The position numbers were made by a program, and so were the translations under genes. Under the pieces are notes generated by a model. It did no database searches. It was not told the DNA's origin and saw nothing but the letters and a program-made list of their open reading frames with translations. Below, piece by piece: positions 1 to 12,525 of a stretch of DNA of 64,000 nt (the stretch's first letter is position 1; the number at the start of each line of letters is the position of its first letter). Source of the stretch: Linanthus parryae (lineage: Eukaryota > Streptophyta > Magnoliopsida > Ericales > Polemoniaceae); contig JALGPY010000006.1 of assembly GCA_023055425.1 (NCBI GenBank), positions 73,254,127 through 73,318,126 on the forward strand, given 5' to 3'.

Positions 1-1630
1 ATAGCTATGCATTTTTTTCTTGATGTTTCTGAAATTAGACACATATAGTTTCATCATACATTAATTTCAAGATTTTAGAAGATGATTTGATATGGTAAAT
101 ATACCTCCAAAGTCAGAGCTACAATTCTGTCCAGAATTGTAGTTTCACCGTTTTTAGAAAACTTGAATTTTTGAAATTCTAAGTGTTTTGTTGGATTTAT
201 TTTGATAAGTTAACATCATTATATGTAAATTTATGACATATAGGACCATGTGTCATGTTGGGTTGCATTTTTATTACCGATGTGTGATTGGTTGTAACGA
301 GTACGTTATACGTGTGATTGTAGACATCGACCTCGTAGGAGAGAGCGGTTGTCCTCGGAGTGCTAGGCTTAGTTTCTTGAGTTTGGTTGTGCTTCATCTC
401 AGTGGTAAGTACATATGTACGACCTTTTCATACCAAAATGTGCGTATGTTTTTGATGTTTCAAATGAATGCTTGTTATATGAAGAAGTATGAGAATGCAT
501 GTTTTCCACTCGAATGTTGTTAAACTATTTTATTCATCTCTTTAGAGAACTCTCGGAAATTACTTGTGAAATGTTGATATTCTGATTTTGGTTATGTGAA
601 AGAGAATAAATAAAATACCTCTAATAGACTTAGGACGATGTACAGAGTATTGTTATTAATGGGAGGCGTCAAGCGATCCTCCATTTTCTTATGGCTAAGA
701 CCATTGAAGCAATGCTTCTTATTATTGGATAGAACGTTAATGTTCACAAATCCGCCCCCGATGAGCCAAAATGTATCAAGATATTGAGGCCAAGGTTTTT
801 ATAGAGCTATAGAGTGCTACTTATACTTGTAAGGGTCACTACGGTATAGGGGTGTCGACACTTAAGGCCTTTTAGCTAATGTTGTGAGCGGGGTTGACGA
901 ATGGGCTCCCTTAACGCTCGGGTGAAATAGGGTTTGATAGACCCTAGAAGGAACCCTTAGTGATTATTTCGTGATTCCTCTGTCTACATCGATCCTGCTG
1001 GTGGCTCTGGATATGCCTCAGCTAAACTTAATTGTTAATTGAAGTTGAAAGAAAGTTGTTTACTCTATCGATGATGTTTGTGGCTCTGGATTGCCCTAAT
1101 AAATTGAAATGATTTGAAATGCTTTGGCTTCTTATGAACTAAGTTATTCTCTTAAATTGACTTGTTTACTCTGGTTATATTACCAACTACTCGTGGTTTC
1201 TCAATGTTATTAAATTGAGAGGTTTTGTTTCTCGGTTACTTCCAGTTGTTCCAAATTCTCCAACGTGATAGTTTTACTGTTTAAATCTTCTGATTTGTTT
1301 CAACTCATGCTTCCGCGCCACTCGTTGCTTTACATGTCGTAGTATGTATTTACTCAGTTTTTACTGATCATTTCTTCAAAACTGCTTCGGCTTTTGCCAT
1401 TTTAAAACCGCAAGTCATCAATCAAGGTTGGGGAATGGGAACGCGGATCGATACGAAGAATTGTAGCTCAACTTAGATCACTTAGTAGATCACAAATGTT
1501 ATGTTTTAAATTGTACTTATTATCGAAATTTTGTTATGTACATTAAGCGAAATGTAATCTTAATAGTATATTTCTACTTTTGGTTGTCGATTGTCGCGTT
1601 AACCCTGAACCGAGATCCTGGGCTTTTTCA
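1..1630 (+). repeat. LTR copy 1 (3' part) of a non-coding LTR retrotransposon
   Basis: This is the 3' half of a long terminal repeat; it aligns base for base with 4402-6031 with few substitutions, so the window opens about 1.6 kb into the LTR. It ends in CA at 1630 and is followed after two bases by TGGTATCAGAGC, the plant initiator-Met primer site, which fixes the LTR end. No coding capacity is evident: the short open frames (for example 233-523) recur unchanged only because the LTR itself is repeated. What is seen is the repeat and its boundary; that it acts as promoter and polyadenylation region is knowledge of LTRs in general. Confidence 0.85.
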
Positions 1631-2805
1631 GATGGTATCAGAGCATCGGTTCTCCGGTTAAAGTGACTTTTCGATTTCCATTAGTAGAAAATAAGAACGA
1701 TAAAACCTTTTCGAGATTTTAAAATTAACTAGGATAACTCAATTTGGAAATAAATAAAGTAATCAAGCCGTCGAGGAATTTGGGTACTTACGTTTAGTTA
1801 AACGCGATTTGTATCTTACTTTTTTAATTAACTGTTAACTGCTTATATATGTGATCTATGAGAAAACTACTTGCTTATTTATATGTTGGTTATTTAATGG
1901 GCGTGCTTAGTTGATATATAGAAATGATTTATCAGTGCCGTGTGATACGTATCCGTGTTCTATTGCTTGATTATGTTAAATTGTCGACGAGGGAGTCACA
2001 ACGCTTTGATTTAGAAGGCTATGAGATCATTCATATTATACCTATGAGCGTGACTTTTAATATTATATTTTGTTTTGATTCATTTTGAGTTATATGACCC
2101 CTTCATTTCCAAATTAGAAATTTTAAACAATAAATTATTTTTTTTAAACAAAAATGGTTTTCTAAAATTAATGGGATGTCGAGCTACCAAATGCCAAGTG
2201 ATATGGACCACTTTGTTTATCAGTCCGCTGGCACAACTCTTAGTACGACAGTACTATAAGTCGTACCCGCTGTGTAGACTAAGTTGGAACATTTGAAGCA
2301 CATGCGAGTTGTGTTAGAGAGGCACGTTGTGTGACGACACATGGTGTCCTTTCTCCATCGTATGCGTGAAACACTTTAGGTGATTGGTTTATCTAACCCT
2401 ATAGAGGTAAGACAACATTTTAAACGCGGATGAGTCAAGTAAAATGACATGTTAGTTGCGATCAAAGTATTTTGTATCTAAAACTTTCGAAACGCTTTGT
2501 GAACGTGAGAAGTTGTATGTTGCTTTAGACTTTTCAGAATTTGGTGTCGACCTTTGTGCTTGATCTAATTGTATTTGAACCCGTACTAAGATACAAGTGA
2601 GAAGAGACTTTACCGACCGAGAGCTTGTTCCCGTTAATATAAGTGTTGCATATGCATTAGCCTTGCATACAATTTGCGCGTGCATTAGCATTGCATACAA
2701 CTCTCATGTGCGTTAGTTGCATTCTCCTGAAGTATGTTCGTAGATTCACTCAAAAGATTTTTTTTTAAGCTTCGGGGACGAAGCTTCATTTTAAGGGGTA
2801 TATAA
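1631..2805 (+). mobile_element. Internal region 1 of the non-coding LTR element
   Basis: About 1.17 kb lies between two LTR copies. It begins with the primer-binding site TGGTATCAGAGC (1633-1644, complementary to the 3' end of initiator Met-tRNA) and ends with a polypurine-type tract around 2789-2805 (TTTTAAGGGGTATATAA) directly before the LTR start TGTAATACCCC. The end block with CGGGGACGAAGC just upstream is like the 3' end of Tekay/Del-type Gypsy elements. No gag or pol domain is recognisable; the small frames at 2075-2296 (+) and 2452-2700 (-) have no motif. The region fits a large retrotransposon derivative that is mobilised by enzymes supplied from elsewhere (inference). Confidence 0.75.
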
Positions 2806-5800
2806 TGTAATACCCCGTATTTTAGTTGGGGTTATTTAGTAATTTCAAAAAATATTTGAGAATTTTAAGAAATTTACATGTCAAAATTGTCCTTGACTTC
2901 TTCTTAGTTTTAAAATATAAGTGTGTCATTTGACATCTATGATGATATATATATATATATTCTATTTTGGGCTTATTTTTAGTTTTTAAAACTTGAAAAA
3001 TGTTATATGAAACTTATTCTTTATACTTGGGAGGTACTTGTAGTTTTCTAAAAGTGAATTATACAAAGTGTTTTATTTGAAATTATTTGGAGATTTTACA
3101 ATTTATGAAAGTTATCTTTTCTAGTGTTACCTATTAATTGGAAATTATATTTTCACCCCTCAATTTTTGCCTTTTCTATTTCTACCCTAACTATTGTTGG
3201 GAGAATTTTATTCCTTTCAAGCTCATCTTCCTCTCCCATGGAAGTCAAACCCAAATTAAACAATTACTACCTACTACTTGTATGTGTGTACATCCCATTG
3301 TGGGATTATTCACTCCATCCTCATTACACTCAATGAACCACCAACACACCATCTCCATAAGTCCATCCTTCCCCATCTCCATCACTTCACTTCTTTACAT
3401 CATTTCTCCTCAAGAACACTCATGCAAGCTTTTTCTTCCTTCTCTCCAAACTTTAAACCCGTTTTTGGGTGTTGACCTCACAAAAACACCATCAAAAACC
3501 CATTTTCTACTCTTCAAATCATCAAAAACTTGATTTCAAGGATAGTATGATCATGGAGGGGAGCTCTTTCACCATTATTCTCAAGGATTGAAGGCCAATT
3601 TCACTCTTTTCCTCCCATCTTCTTTAATCTTGGGGTAAAGTTTTCTTCAACCCTTCAATTCATTTTTGCATGTCTATGTTTAGCTTTGTTTGATGAAAAT
3701 CCATCTTAGATTTCTTCATCCCCAAACTTGATTTTTCATTTTCTTGGCTTGATCATGTTATTGACTTCAAAATCTTGACTATTTCATGAAACACACACTA
3801 GAACCGACATGCATTTTGTTAATGTCATCTTCTTGCATTTGTTTTTCAAGTGATTTTTGATAATTTGTGTCAATAGCATGTAAAAATGTTATTTTCATGA
3901 TTAAAATGGTGCTATTTGGATGAAAATAAAGTCTTCTTAACTTGCATGTACTACTAGAACCATTCTTGTTGAATTTTGAAAAATTTCATGTTCATACAAT
4001 CTGACCAGTTTGTGAAAAACTTATATTATCTCTAAATTTTGTCTATGTGCAACTTTTAAATCTTACATATTCTGAAACTAGATTCAAAGAGGGTCATTTA
4101 GAAAAAAAGATTAACTTCATATCCTTTTTGGTTTGGGAGATAAGTTCATTCTAAGTTGTATGTTTTCTGAAAATCCATTTCTGAACCACTCTTGTCATTT
4201 TTGTTAAAAACTCCATTTTCAGAAGCCTATGGAATCTCATCTTTTTTGTGATTAAATTAGACACATATGGTATTCATTCTGGAGAAGAGGGGCATCTCTC
4301 CTATTCTCCAAGTAGTAGTAATTGTTCTTCAAAGTTGAAACGTTTTTCCAAACTTGTCTCTGCATAGCAATTTTTGTTATTTTTGTAACTTGAGTTTTAT
4401 AATAGCTATGCATGATTTTCTTGATGTTTCTGAAATTAGACACATATAGTTTCATCATACATTAATTTCAAGATTTTAGAAGATGATTTGATATGGTAAA
4501 TATACCTCCAAAGTCAGAGCTACAATTCTGTCCAGAATTGTAGTTTCACCGTTTTTAGAAAACTTGAATTTTTGAAATTCTAAGTGTTTTGTTGGATTTA
4601 TTTTGATAAGTTAACATCATTATATGTAAATTTATGAAATATAGGACCTTGTTTCATGTAGGTTTGCATTTTTATTACCGATGTGTGATTGGTTGTAACG
4701 AGTACGTTATATGTGTGATTGTAGACATCGACCTCGTAGGAGAGAGCGGTTGTCCTCGGAGTGCTAGGCTTAGTTTCTTGAGTTTGGTTGTGCTTCATCT
4801 CAGTGGTAAGTACATATGTACGACCTTTTCATACCAAAATGTGCGTATGTGTTTGATGTTTCAAATGAATGCTTGTTTTATGAAGAAGTATGAGAATGCA
4901 TGTTTTCCACTCGAATGTTGTTAAACTATTTTATTCATCTCTTTAGAGAACTCTCGGAAATTACTTGTGAAATGTTGATATTCTGATTTTGGTTATGTGA
5001 AAGAGAATAAATAGAATACCTCTAATAGACTTAGGACGATGTACAGAGTATTGTTATTAATGGGAGGCGTCAAGCGATCCTCCATTTTCTTATGGCTAAG
5101 ACCATTGAAGCAATGCTTCTTATTATTGGATAGAACGTTAATGTTCACAAATCCGCCCCCGATGAGCCAAAATGTATCAAGATATTGAGGCCAAGGTTTT
5201 TATAGAGCTATAGAGTGCTACTTATACTTGTAAGGGTCACTACGGTATATGGGTGTCGACACTTAAGGCCTTTTAGCTAATGTTGTGAGCGGGGTTGACG
5301 AATGGGCTCCCTTAACGCTCGGGTGAAATAGGGTTTGATAGACCCTAGAAGGAACCCTTAGTGATTATTTCGTGATTCCTCTGTCTACATCGATCCTGCT
5401 GGTGGCTCTGGATATGCCTCAGCTAAACTTAATTGTTAATTGAAGTTGAAAGAAAGTTGTTTACTCTATGGATGATGTTTGTGGCTCTGGATTGCCCTAA
5501 TAAATTGAAATGATTTGAAATGCTTTGGCTTCTTATGAACTAAGTTATTCTCTTAAATTGACTTGTTTACTCTGGTTATATTACCAACTACTCGTGGTTT
5601 CTCAATGTTATTAAATTGAGAGGTTTTGTTTCTCGGTTACTTCCAGTTGTTCCAAATTCTCCAACGTGATAGTTTTACTGTTTAAATCTTCTGATTTGTT
5701 TCAACTCATGCTTCCGCGCCACTCGTTGCTTTACATGTCGTAGTATGTATTTACTCAGTTTTTACTGATCATTTCTTCAAAACTGCTTCGGCTTTTGCCA

Positions 5801-6031
5801 TTTTAAAACCGCAAGTCATCAATCAAGGTTGGGGAATGGGAACGCGGATCGATACGAAGAATTGTAGCTCAACTTAGATCACTTAGTAGATCACAAATGT
5901 TATGTTTTAAATTGTACTTATTATCGAAATTTTGTTATGTACATTAAGCGAAATGTAATCTTAATAGTATATTTCTACTTTTGGTTGTCGATTGTCGCGT
6001 TAACCCTGAACCGAGATCCCGGGCTTTTTCA
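2806..6031 (+). repeat. Complete 3226 bp LTR (copy 2)
   Basis: The LTR starts TGTAATACCCC after the polypurine tract and ends CA before the primer site at 6034-6045. It contains an (AT)8 tract near 2945-2960. A 131-codon frame (3138-3533) has no known domain, is pyrimidine-biased, and is present only because the LTR is duplicated, so it is not called as a gene. An LTR this long with an internal region barely over 1 kb is typical of non-autonomous elements of the LARD type, not of coding elements. Confidence 0.85.
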
Positions 6032-7203
6032 GATGGTATCAGAGCATCGGTTCTCCGGTTAAAGTGACTTTTCGATTTCCATTAGTAGAAAATAAGAACG
6101 ATACCTTTTCGAGATTTTAAAATTAACTAGGATAACTCAATTTGCAAATAAATAAAGTAATCAAGCCGTCGGGGAATTTGGGTACTTACGTTTAGTTAAA
6201 CGCGATTTGTATCTTACTTTTTTAATTAACTGTTAACTGCTTATATATGTGATCTATGAGAAAACTACTTGCTTATTTATATGTTGGTTATTCTATGGGC
6301 GTGCTTAGTTGATATATAGAAATGATTTATCAGTGCCGTGTGATACGTATCCGTGTTCTATTGCTTGATTATGTTAAATTTTCGACGAGGGAGTCACAAC
6401 GCTTTGATTTAGAAGGCTATGAGATCATTCATATTATACCTATGAGCGTGACTTTTAATATTATATTTTGTTTTGATTCATTTTGAGTTATATGACCCCT
6501 TCATTTCCAAATTAGAAATTTTAAACAATAAATTATTTTTTTTAAACAAAAATGGTTTTCTAAAATTAATGGGATGTCGAGCTACCAAATGCCAAGTGAT
6601 ATGGACCACTTTGTTTATCAGTCCGCTGGCACAACTCTTAGTACGACAGTACTATAAGTCGTACCCGCTGTGTAGACTAAGTTGGAACATTTGAAGCACA
6701 TGCGAGTTGTGTTAGAGAGGCACGTTGTGTGACGACACATGGTGTCCTTTCTCCATCGTATGCGTGAAACACTTTAGGTGATTGGTTTATCTAACCCTAT
6801 AGAGGTAAGACAACATTTTAAACGCGGATGAGTCAAGTAAAATGACATGTTAGTTGCGATCAAAGTATTTTGTATCTAAAACTTTCGAAACGCTTTGTGA
6901 ACGTGAGAAGTTGTATGTTGCTTTAGACTTTTCAGAATTTGGTGTCGACCTTTGTGCTTGATCTAATTGTATTTGAACCCGTACTAAGATACAAGTGAGA
7001 AGAGACTTTACCGACCGAGAGCTTGTTCCCGTTAATATAAGTGTTGCATATGCATTAGCCTTGCATACAATTTGCGCGTGCATTAGCATTGCATACAACT
7101 CTCATGTGCGTTAGTTGCATTCTCCTGAAGTATGTTCGTAGATTCACTCAAAAGATTTTTTTTTAAGCTTCGGGGACGAAGCTTCATTTTAAGGGGTATA
7201 TAA
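6032..7203 (+). mobile_element. Internal region 2 of the non-coding LTR element
   Basis: This is a second copy of the 1.17 kb internal region, nearly identical to 1631-2805; by eye it differs by a 3-base deletion near 6100 and scattered substitutions. It again carries the Met primer site (6034-6045) and the polypurine tract before 7204. It shows no coding domain. Its near identity to copy 1 suggests that the array formed recently compared with the older Copia and chromovirus debris in the window. Confidence 0.75.
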
Positions 7204-10200
7204 TGTAATACCCCGTATTTTAGTTGGGGTTATTTAGTAATTTCAAAAAATATTTGAGAATTTTAAGAAATTTACATGTCAAAATTGTCCTTGACTTCTT
7301 CTTAGTTTTAAAATATAAGTGTGTCATTTGACATCTATGATGATATATATATATATATTCTATTTTGGGCTTATTTTTAGTTTTTAAAACTTGAAAAATG
7401 TTATATGAAACTTATTCTTTATACTTGGGAGGTACTTGTAGTTTTCTAAAAGTGAATTATACAAAGTGTTTTATTTGAAATTATTTGGAGATTTTACAAT
7501 TTATGAAAGTTATCTTTTCTAGTGTTACCTATTAATTGGAAATTATATTTTCACCCCTCAATTTTTGCCTTTTCTATTTCTACCCTAACTATTGTTGGGA
7601 GAATTTTATTCCTTTCAAGCTCATCTTCCTCTCCCATGGAAGTCAAACCCAAATTAAACAATTACTACCTACTACTTGTATGTGTGTACATCCCATTGTG
7701 GGATTATTCACTCCATCTTCATTACACTCAATGAACCACCAACACACCATCTCCATAAGTCCATCCTTCCCCATCTCCATCACTTCACTTCTTTACATCA
7801 TTTCTCCTCAAGAACACTCATGCAAGCTTTTTCTTCCTTCTCTCCAAACTTTAAACCCGTTTTTGGGTGTTGACCTCACAAAAACACCATCAAAAACCCA
7901 TTTTCTACTCTTCAAATCATCAAAAACTTGATTTCAAGGATAGTATGATCATGGAGGGGAGCTCTTTCACCATTATTCTCAAGGATTGAAGGCCAATTTC
8001 ACTCTTTTCCTCCCATCTTCTTTAATCTTGGGGTAAAGTTTTCTTCAACCCTTCAATTCATTTTTGCATGTCTATGTTTAGCTTTGTTTGATGAAAATCC
8101 ATCTTAGATTTCTTCATCCCCAAACTTGATTTTTCATTTTCTTGGCTTGATCATGTTATTGACTTCAAAATCTTAACTATTTCATGAAACACACACTAGA
8201 ACCGACATGCACTTTGTTAATGTCATCTTCTTGCATTTGTTTTTCAAGTGATTTTTGATAATTTGTGTCAATAGCATGTAAAAATGTTATTTTCATGATT
8301 AAAATGGTGCTATTTGGATGAAAATAAAGTCTTCTTAACTTGCATGTACTACTAGAACCATTCTTGTTGAATTTTGAAAAATTTCATGTTCATACAATCT
8401 GACCAGTTTGTGAAAAACTTATATTATCTCTAAATTTTGTCTATGTGCAACTTTTAAATCTTACATATTCTGAAACTAGATTCAAAGAGGGTCATTTAGA
8501 AAAAAAGATTAACTTCATATCCTTTTTGGTTTGGGAGATAAGTTCATTCTAAGTTGTATGTTTTCTGAAAATCCATTTCTGAACCACTCTTGTCATTTTT
8601 GTTAAAAACTCCATTTTCAGAAGCCTATGGAATCTCATCTTTTTTGTGATTAAATTAGACACATATGGTATTCATTCTGGAGAAGAGGGGCATCTTTCCT
8701 ATTCTCCAAGTAGTAGTAATTGTTCTTCAAAGTTGAAACGTTTTTCCAAACTTGTCTCTGCATAGCAATTTTTGTTATTTTTGTAACTTGAGTTTTATAA
8801 TAGCTATGCATGATTTTCTTGATGTTTCTGAAATTAGACACATATAGTTTCATCATACATTAATTTCAAGATTTTAGAAGATGATTTGATATGGTAAATA
8901 TACCTCCAAAGTCAGAGCTACAATTCTGTCCAGAATTGTAGTTTCACCGTTTTTAGAAAACTTGAATTTTTGAAATTCTAAGTGTTTTGTTGGATTTATT
9001 TTGATAAGTTAACATCATTATATGTAAATTTATGAAATATAGGACCTTGTTTCATGTAGGTTTGCATTTTTATTACCGATGTGTGATTGGTTGTAACGAG
9101 TACGTTATATGTGTGATTGTAGACATCGACCTCGTAGGAGAGAGCGGTTGTCCTCGGAGTGCTAGGCTTAGTTTCTTGAGTTTGGTTGTGCTTCATCTCA
9201 GTGGTAAGTACATATGTACGACCTTTTCATACCAAAATGTGCGTATGTGTTTGATGTTTCAAATGAATGCTTGTTTTATGAAGAAGTATGAGAATGCATG
9301 TTTTCCACTCGAATGTTGTTAAACTATTTTATTCATCTCTTTAGAGAACTCTCGGAAATTACTTGTGAAATGTTGATATTCTGATTTTGGTTATGTGAAA
9401 GAGAATAAATAGAATACCTCTAATAGACTTAGGACGATGTACAGAGTATTGTTATTAATGGGAGGCGTCAAGCGATCCTCCATTTTCTTATGGCTAAGAC
9501 CATTGAAGCAATGCTTCTTATTATTGGATAGAACGTTAATGTTCACAAATCCGCCCCCGATGAGCCAAAATGTATCAAGATATTGAGGCCAAGGTTTTTA
9601 TAGAGCTATAGAGTGCTACTTATACTTGTAAGGGTCACTACGGTATATGGGTGTCGACACTTAAGGCCTTTTAGCTAATGTTGTGAGCGGGGTTGACGAA
9701 TGGGCTCCCTTAACGCTCGGGTGAAATAGGGTTTGATAGACCCTAGAAGGAACCCTTAGTGATTATTTCGTGATTCCTCTGTCTACATCGATCCTGCTGG
9801 TGGCTCTGGATATGCCTCAGCTAAACTTAATTGTTAATTGAAGTTGAAAGAAAGTTGTTTACTCTATCGATGATGTTTGTGGCTCTAGATTGCCCTAATA
9901 AATTGAAATGATTTGAAATGCTTTGGCTTCTTATGAACTAAGTTATTCTCTTAAATTGACTTGTTTACTCTGGTTATATTACCAACTACTCGTGGTTTCT
10001 CAATGTTATTAAATTGAGAGGTTTTGTTTCTCGGTTACTTCCAGTTGTTCCAAATTCTCCAACGTGATAGTTTTACTGTTTAAATCTTCTGATTTGTTTC
10101 AACTCATGCTTCCGCGCCACTCGTTGCTTTACATGTCGTAGTATGTATTTACTCAGTTTTTACTGATCATTTCTTCAAAAATGCGTCGGCTTTTGCCATC

Positions 10201-10289
10201 TTAAAACCGCAGGTCATCAATCAAGGTTGGGGAATGGGAACGCGGATCGATACGAAGAATTGTAGCTCAACTTAGATCACTTAGTAGAT
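7204..10289 (+). repeat. LTR copy 3, 5' part, interrupted by the Athila insertion
   Basis: The third LTR copy begins TGTAATACCCC at 7204 and runs until the Athila element enters at 10290. The last five bases, TAGAT (10285-10289), are duplicated at 24767-24771 on the far side, and the LTR resumes there. The rest of the LTR sequence matches copies 1 and 2 closely. Confidence 0.85.
10285..10289. repeat. Target site duplication TAGAT (left); right copy 24767-24771
   Basis: TAGAT directly precedes the 5' LTR and directly follows the 3' LTR. Removing the element and one copy restores the uninterrupted sequence seen at 1478-1490 and 5879-5891 in the other LTR copies, which proves the insertion boundaries. 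Confidence 0.95.
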
Positions 10290-11754
10290 TGATAACTCCA
10301 TATTTGGAGTTATATTCTTATATGTTTCCTTACCGTTTCGCGTGTATTCCGATGCGTTTTGATAGATTTTGGATCATTTCTTGCTAAAGTTGAGCATGTT
10401 GAGTCTTTGCACGTTAATGATGAGTCCGGGCACTTTTTGCATTGATTTTGGCTATATTTTATCACGTTTGATCTTCCGGTATGTTTCTCGTGTTGTGGTT
10501 TTCAGGAACCGGGAGCTCGGGACGTGACATTGGAGCAAAAGTGAACTTCGGAAAGGTTGGAGGCTCAAAGGGATGCTCGGGAAGTGAAGATGATAGGAAA
10601 AAGAGCAAGAAGTTGAAGATTGAATGGTGGAAGATCAGAAGTAATCGTACGTTTACCTCAAGGTAATCGTACGATTACCTTCATCGAGAAGTAATCGTAC
10701 GATTACTTAGATGTAAACGTACGATTACCTATGAGGCAAGTAATCGTACGATTACATCAAGGTAATCGTACGATTACCTCTGCGGCCAGAACTGAAATTT
10801 TGGGCTGTTTTCGCTATTTTGGCATAGTTTTGGGAGTTTGAAGCCACAAAAGACTTAGGAAACATTGGGGAACGACATTCAACATCAGAACACACCTTGG
10901 GAGTCGTGCTTGGAGTGCTTGGGAGCTAGGTCGAGAGTTTGGATCATCCGTTTGGCTTCTCTTCTTCTTTTCTTCTCTAGTTTTTGATACTCGATCATGA
11001 AACTTTGTATTATGAACATGATTATGAGTAGCTAAACCCTTATTTTGGGATATCTCGTAGGAAACTAGGGTTTGATCACTACAACTTGTGGTTTATGGAT
11101 TTACTCTCATGCTTTTGAGCTTAATTGATGATTTCTTCTTTAGTTATGTGTATTTTATGTTTCTAATTTATCTTTTCTATTGATAGACGTGTTAATAGGA
11201 TTGTGCTAGGTTATGAACGATAGAGGAATCTACGTTCGTTGCCCGGAAAATTGAAATACACACTAGCCGTATCTAGGGTTGAGGAATCTTGCTAGTTAGC
11301 TAAGAACAAGAGTAGAAATTAGTATCGTAATGCGTGTTTGAACTTGAGTAAGCTAGAGGAATCAGTTACGATAGTTTAGGCATAGTTATTGGTTGAGACA
11401 TCTTCAATATACAATTGCTCGTTTAACTAGAATAAGAAATTATCGTGTTAGTAAAACATAAATCCAACGTAGTGTGACATTCCTAGTGATCCGTAGAGAT
11501 ATCCTGAATTTAATCAAACTTGATACACAACAATATCAACTCGTGCTCGTTAATCTTGAAATAATTCTTTGAATTATTTGAGATAATTGTTATTTGAATT
11601 TTTAGTAGAATTAGGAACCACAAAACAACTGCGTTTTGCCCACATAAAGAACAAACTTAATAGTTAGTTACACGAAGTCCCTTGGGTTCGACAATCCGGA
11701 CTTTTCCGATTATTACTGCACCGACAACTGTGCACTTGCAGTTGGAGCGTGTCA
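10290..11754 (+). repeat. Athila 5' LTR
   Basis: The 1465 bp direct repeat starts TGATAACTCC and ends GAGCGTGTCA. It contains six copies of a 16 bp palindrome at 10641-10777. A frame at 10481-10666 has no domain and spans into the palindromes, so it is not called. As a 5' LTR it should carry the promoter and transcription start; no TATA box could be assigned with confidence. Confidence 0.93.
10641..10777. repeat. Six-copy palindrome array inside the 5' LTR
   Basis: Units of GTAATCGTACGATTAC or one-base variants start at 10641, 10663, 10691, 10713, 10740 and 10762. Spacings are 22, 28, 22, 27 and 22 bp, that is, three pairs with a 22 bp spacing inside each pair. The canonical unit is a perfect 16 bp palindrome. 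Unit 1 (GTAATCGTACGTTTAC) and unit 4 (GTAAACGTACGATTAC) are reverse complements of each other. This could be a protein-binding array or an RNA structure; function is not known. Confidence 0.85.
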
Positions 11755-11760
11755 AGTTTT

Positions 11761-11778
11761 TGGCGCCGTTGCCGGGGA
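11761..11778 (+). other. Primer-binding site, tRNA-Asp
   Basis: TGGCGCCGTTGCCGGGGA lies 6 bases after the 5' LTR and is fully complementary to the 3' end of plant tRNA-Asp including CCA. tRNA-Asp priming is known for Athila elements. This is where minus-strand DNA synthesis would begin. Confidence 0.9.
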
Positions 11779-11892
11779 CTTCAGATAAATTAGCTATTAT
11801 TTTTCTCTTTAGGGATTTACTTTTCAGTTTATATTTGTTACTCACCTGTTTTGTGTGTGTGATTCGTGTTTCAGGTCTGATTCATTTGGTGC

Positions 11893-12525
11893 ATGTCACG
11901 TTCTAGAGACGAGCCTTTGCATCCAACACTTGAAGACCCGGAATCCTTATTGCGAGCACAGAATAGAGACAAGAGGAAAGCAAATTCAGTTCAAATGGAC
12001 GAGCAAAATAGAGCTGAGTTTGAGAGGTTCCGCAAGGGCCTCGAAGATGCGGAAGCAGCTAGAGCTGCAGCTGTGGAGGATGCAGCAAATCGAGCAAGGG
12101 AAACTGAGGAGCTTAGGGCTCAAATGGCTGCGATGCAAGCCATGATTGATCGCATGAATCCCCAGAATCCACAACAACTCCCTGGTGCAGAAATAGTTAA
12201 TGGGAACAATGGAGGAGTTAATGGTGGAAACAACGGTGGCAATGGGAACAATGGGGGTAATAATCGGAACAATAACGGCCGGAACGTAGTAGAGCAAGTC
12301 AACAATGCTGAGGAGGATGACCGTCCTTTGGTGGACTACTTCAGAACTACACCGGATGGATATCAGCCTACCATTGTCAGGCCGCAGATTAATGCCGCGC
12401 ATTTCGAAATTCGCCAACCGTTGATCAATATGGTTAGGGATGAGTGCTTACTCACGGGGAGCCATGGTATAAACTTCTTCACTATTTTTATAATGCTTTG
12501 GACAGGGAGACTGCTAGTGAACTAG
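11893..12525 (+). pseudogene. Athila gag, N-terminal part (core deleted, frameshifted)
   Basis: The frame starts at the first ATG after the primer site (start MSRSRDEP) and has an Athila-like Gag N-terminus: charged helix rich in Ala/Glu around residues 35-75, an Asn/Gly-rich linker (about 95-130), then a DDRPLVDYF segment. After the residues INMVRDE near 12440 the sequence jumps to what in the family lies after the capsid core, and the frame shifts into the next ORF. I estimate that about 100 residues of the retrotransposon gag core are missing, since the expected conserved WL...F..F block is absent. The tail of this frame (to 12525) is out-of-frame readthrough. Such a Gag would not be expected to assemble alone. 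Confidence 0.8.

Noticed and set aside
3138..3533. 131-codon frame repeated at 7536-7931 as a possible conserved gene
   Set aside because: It lies inside the LTR and is repeated only because the LTR is; composition is biased and no domain is seen.
1..10289. Tandem satellite DNA with a 4.4 kb monomer
   Set aside because: PBS, PPT and LTR borders show that the repeat is an LTR element array, not a classical satellite.
10641..10777. Palindrome arrays as a CRISPR array
   Set aside because: Spacers are only 6-12 bp and not unique, units are palindromes inside an LTR, and the organism is a plant.
11986..12417. 143-codon minus-strand frame opposite Athila gag
   Set aside because: Shadow of the gag reading frame on the other strand.
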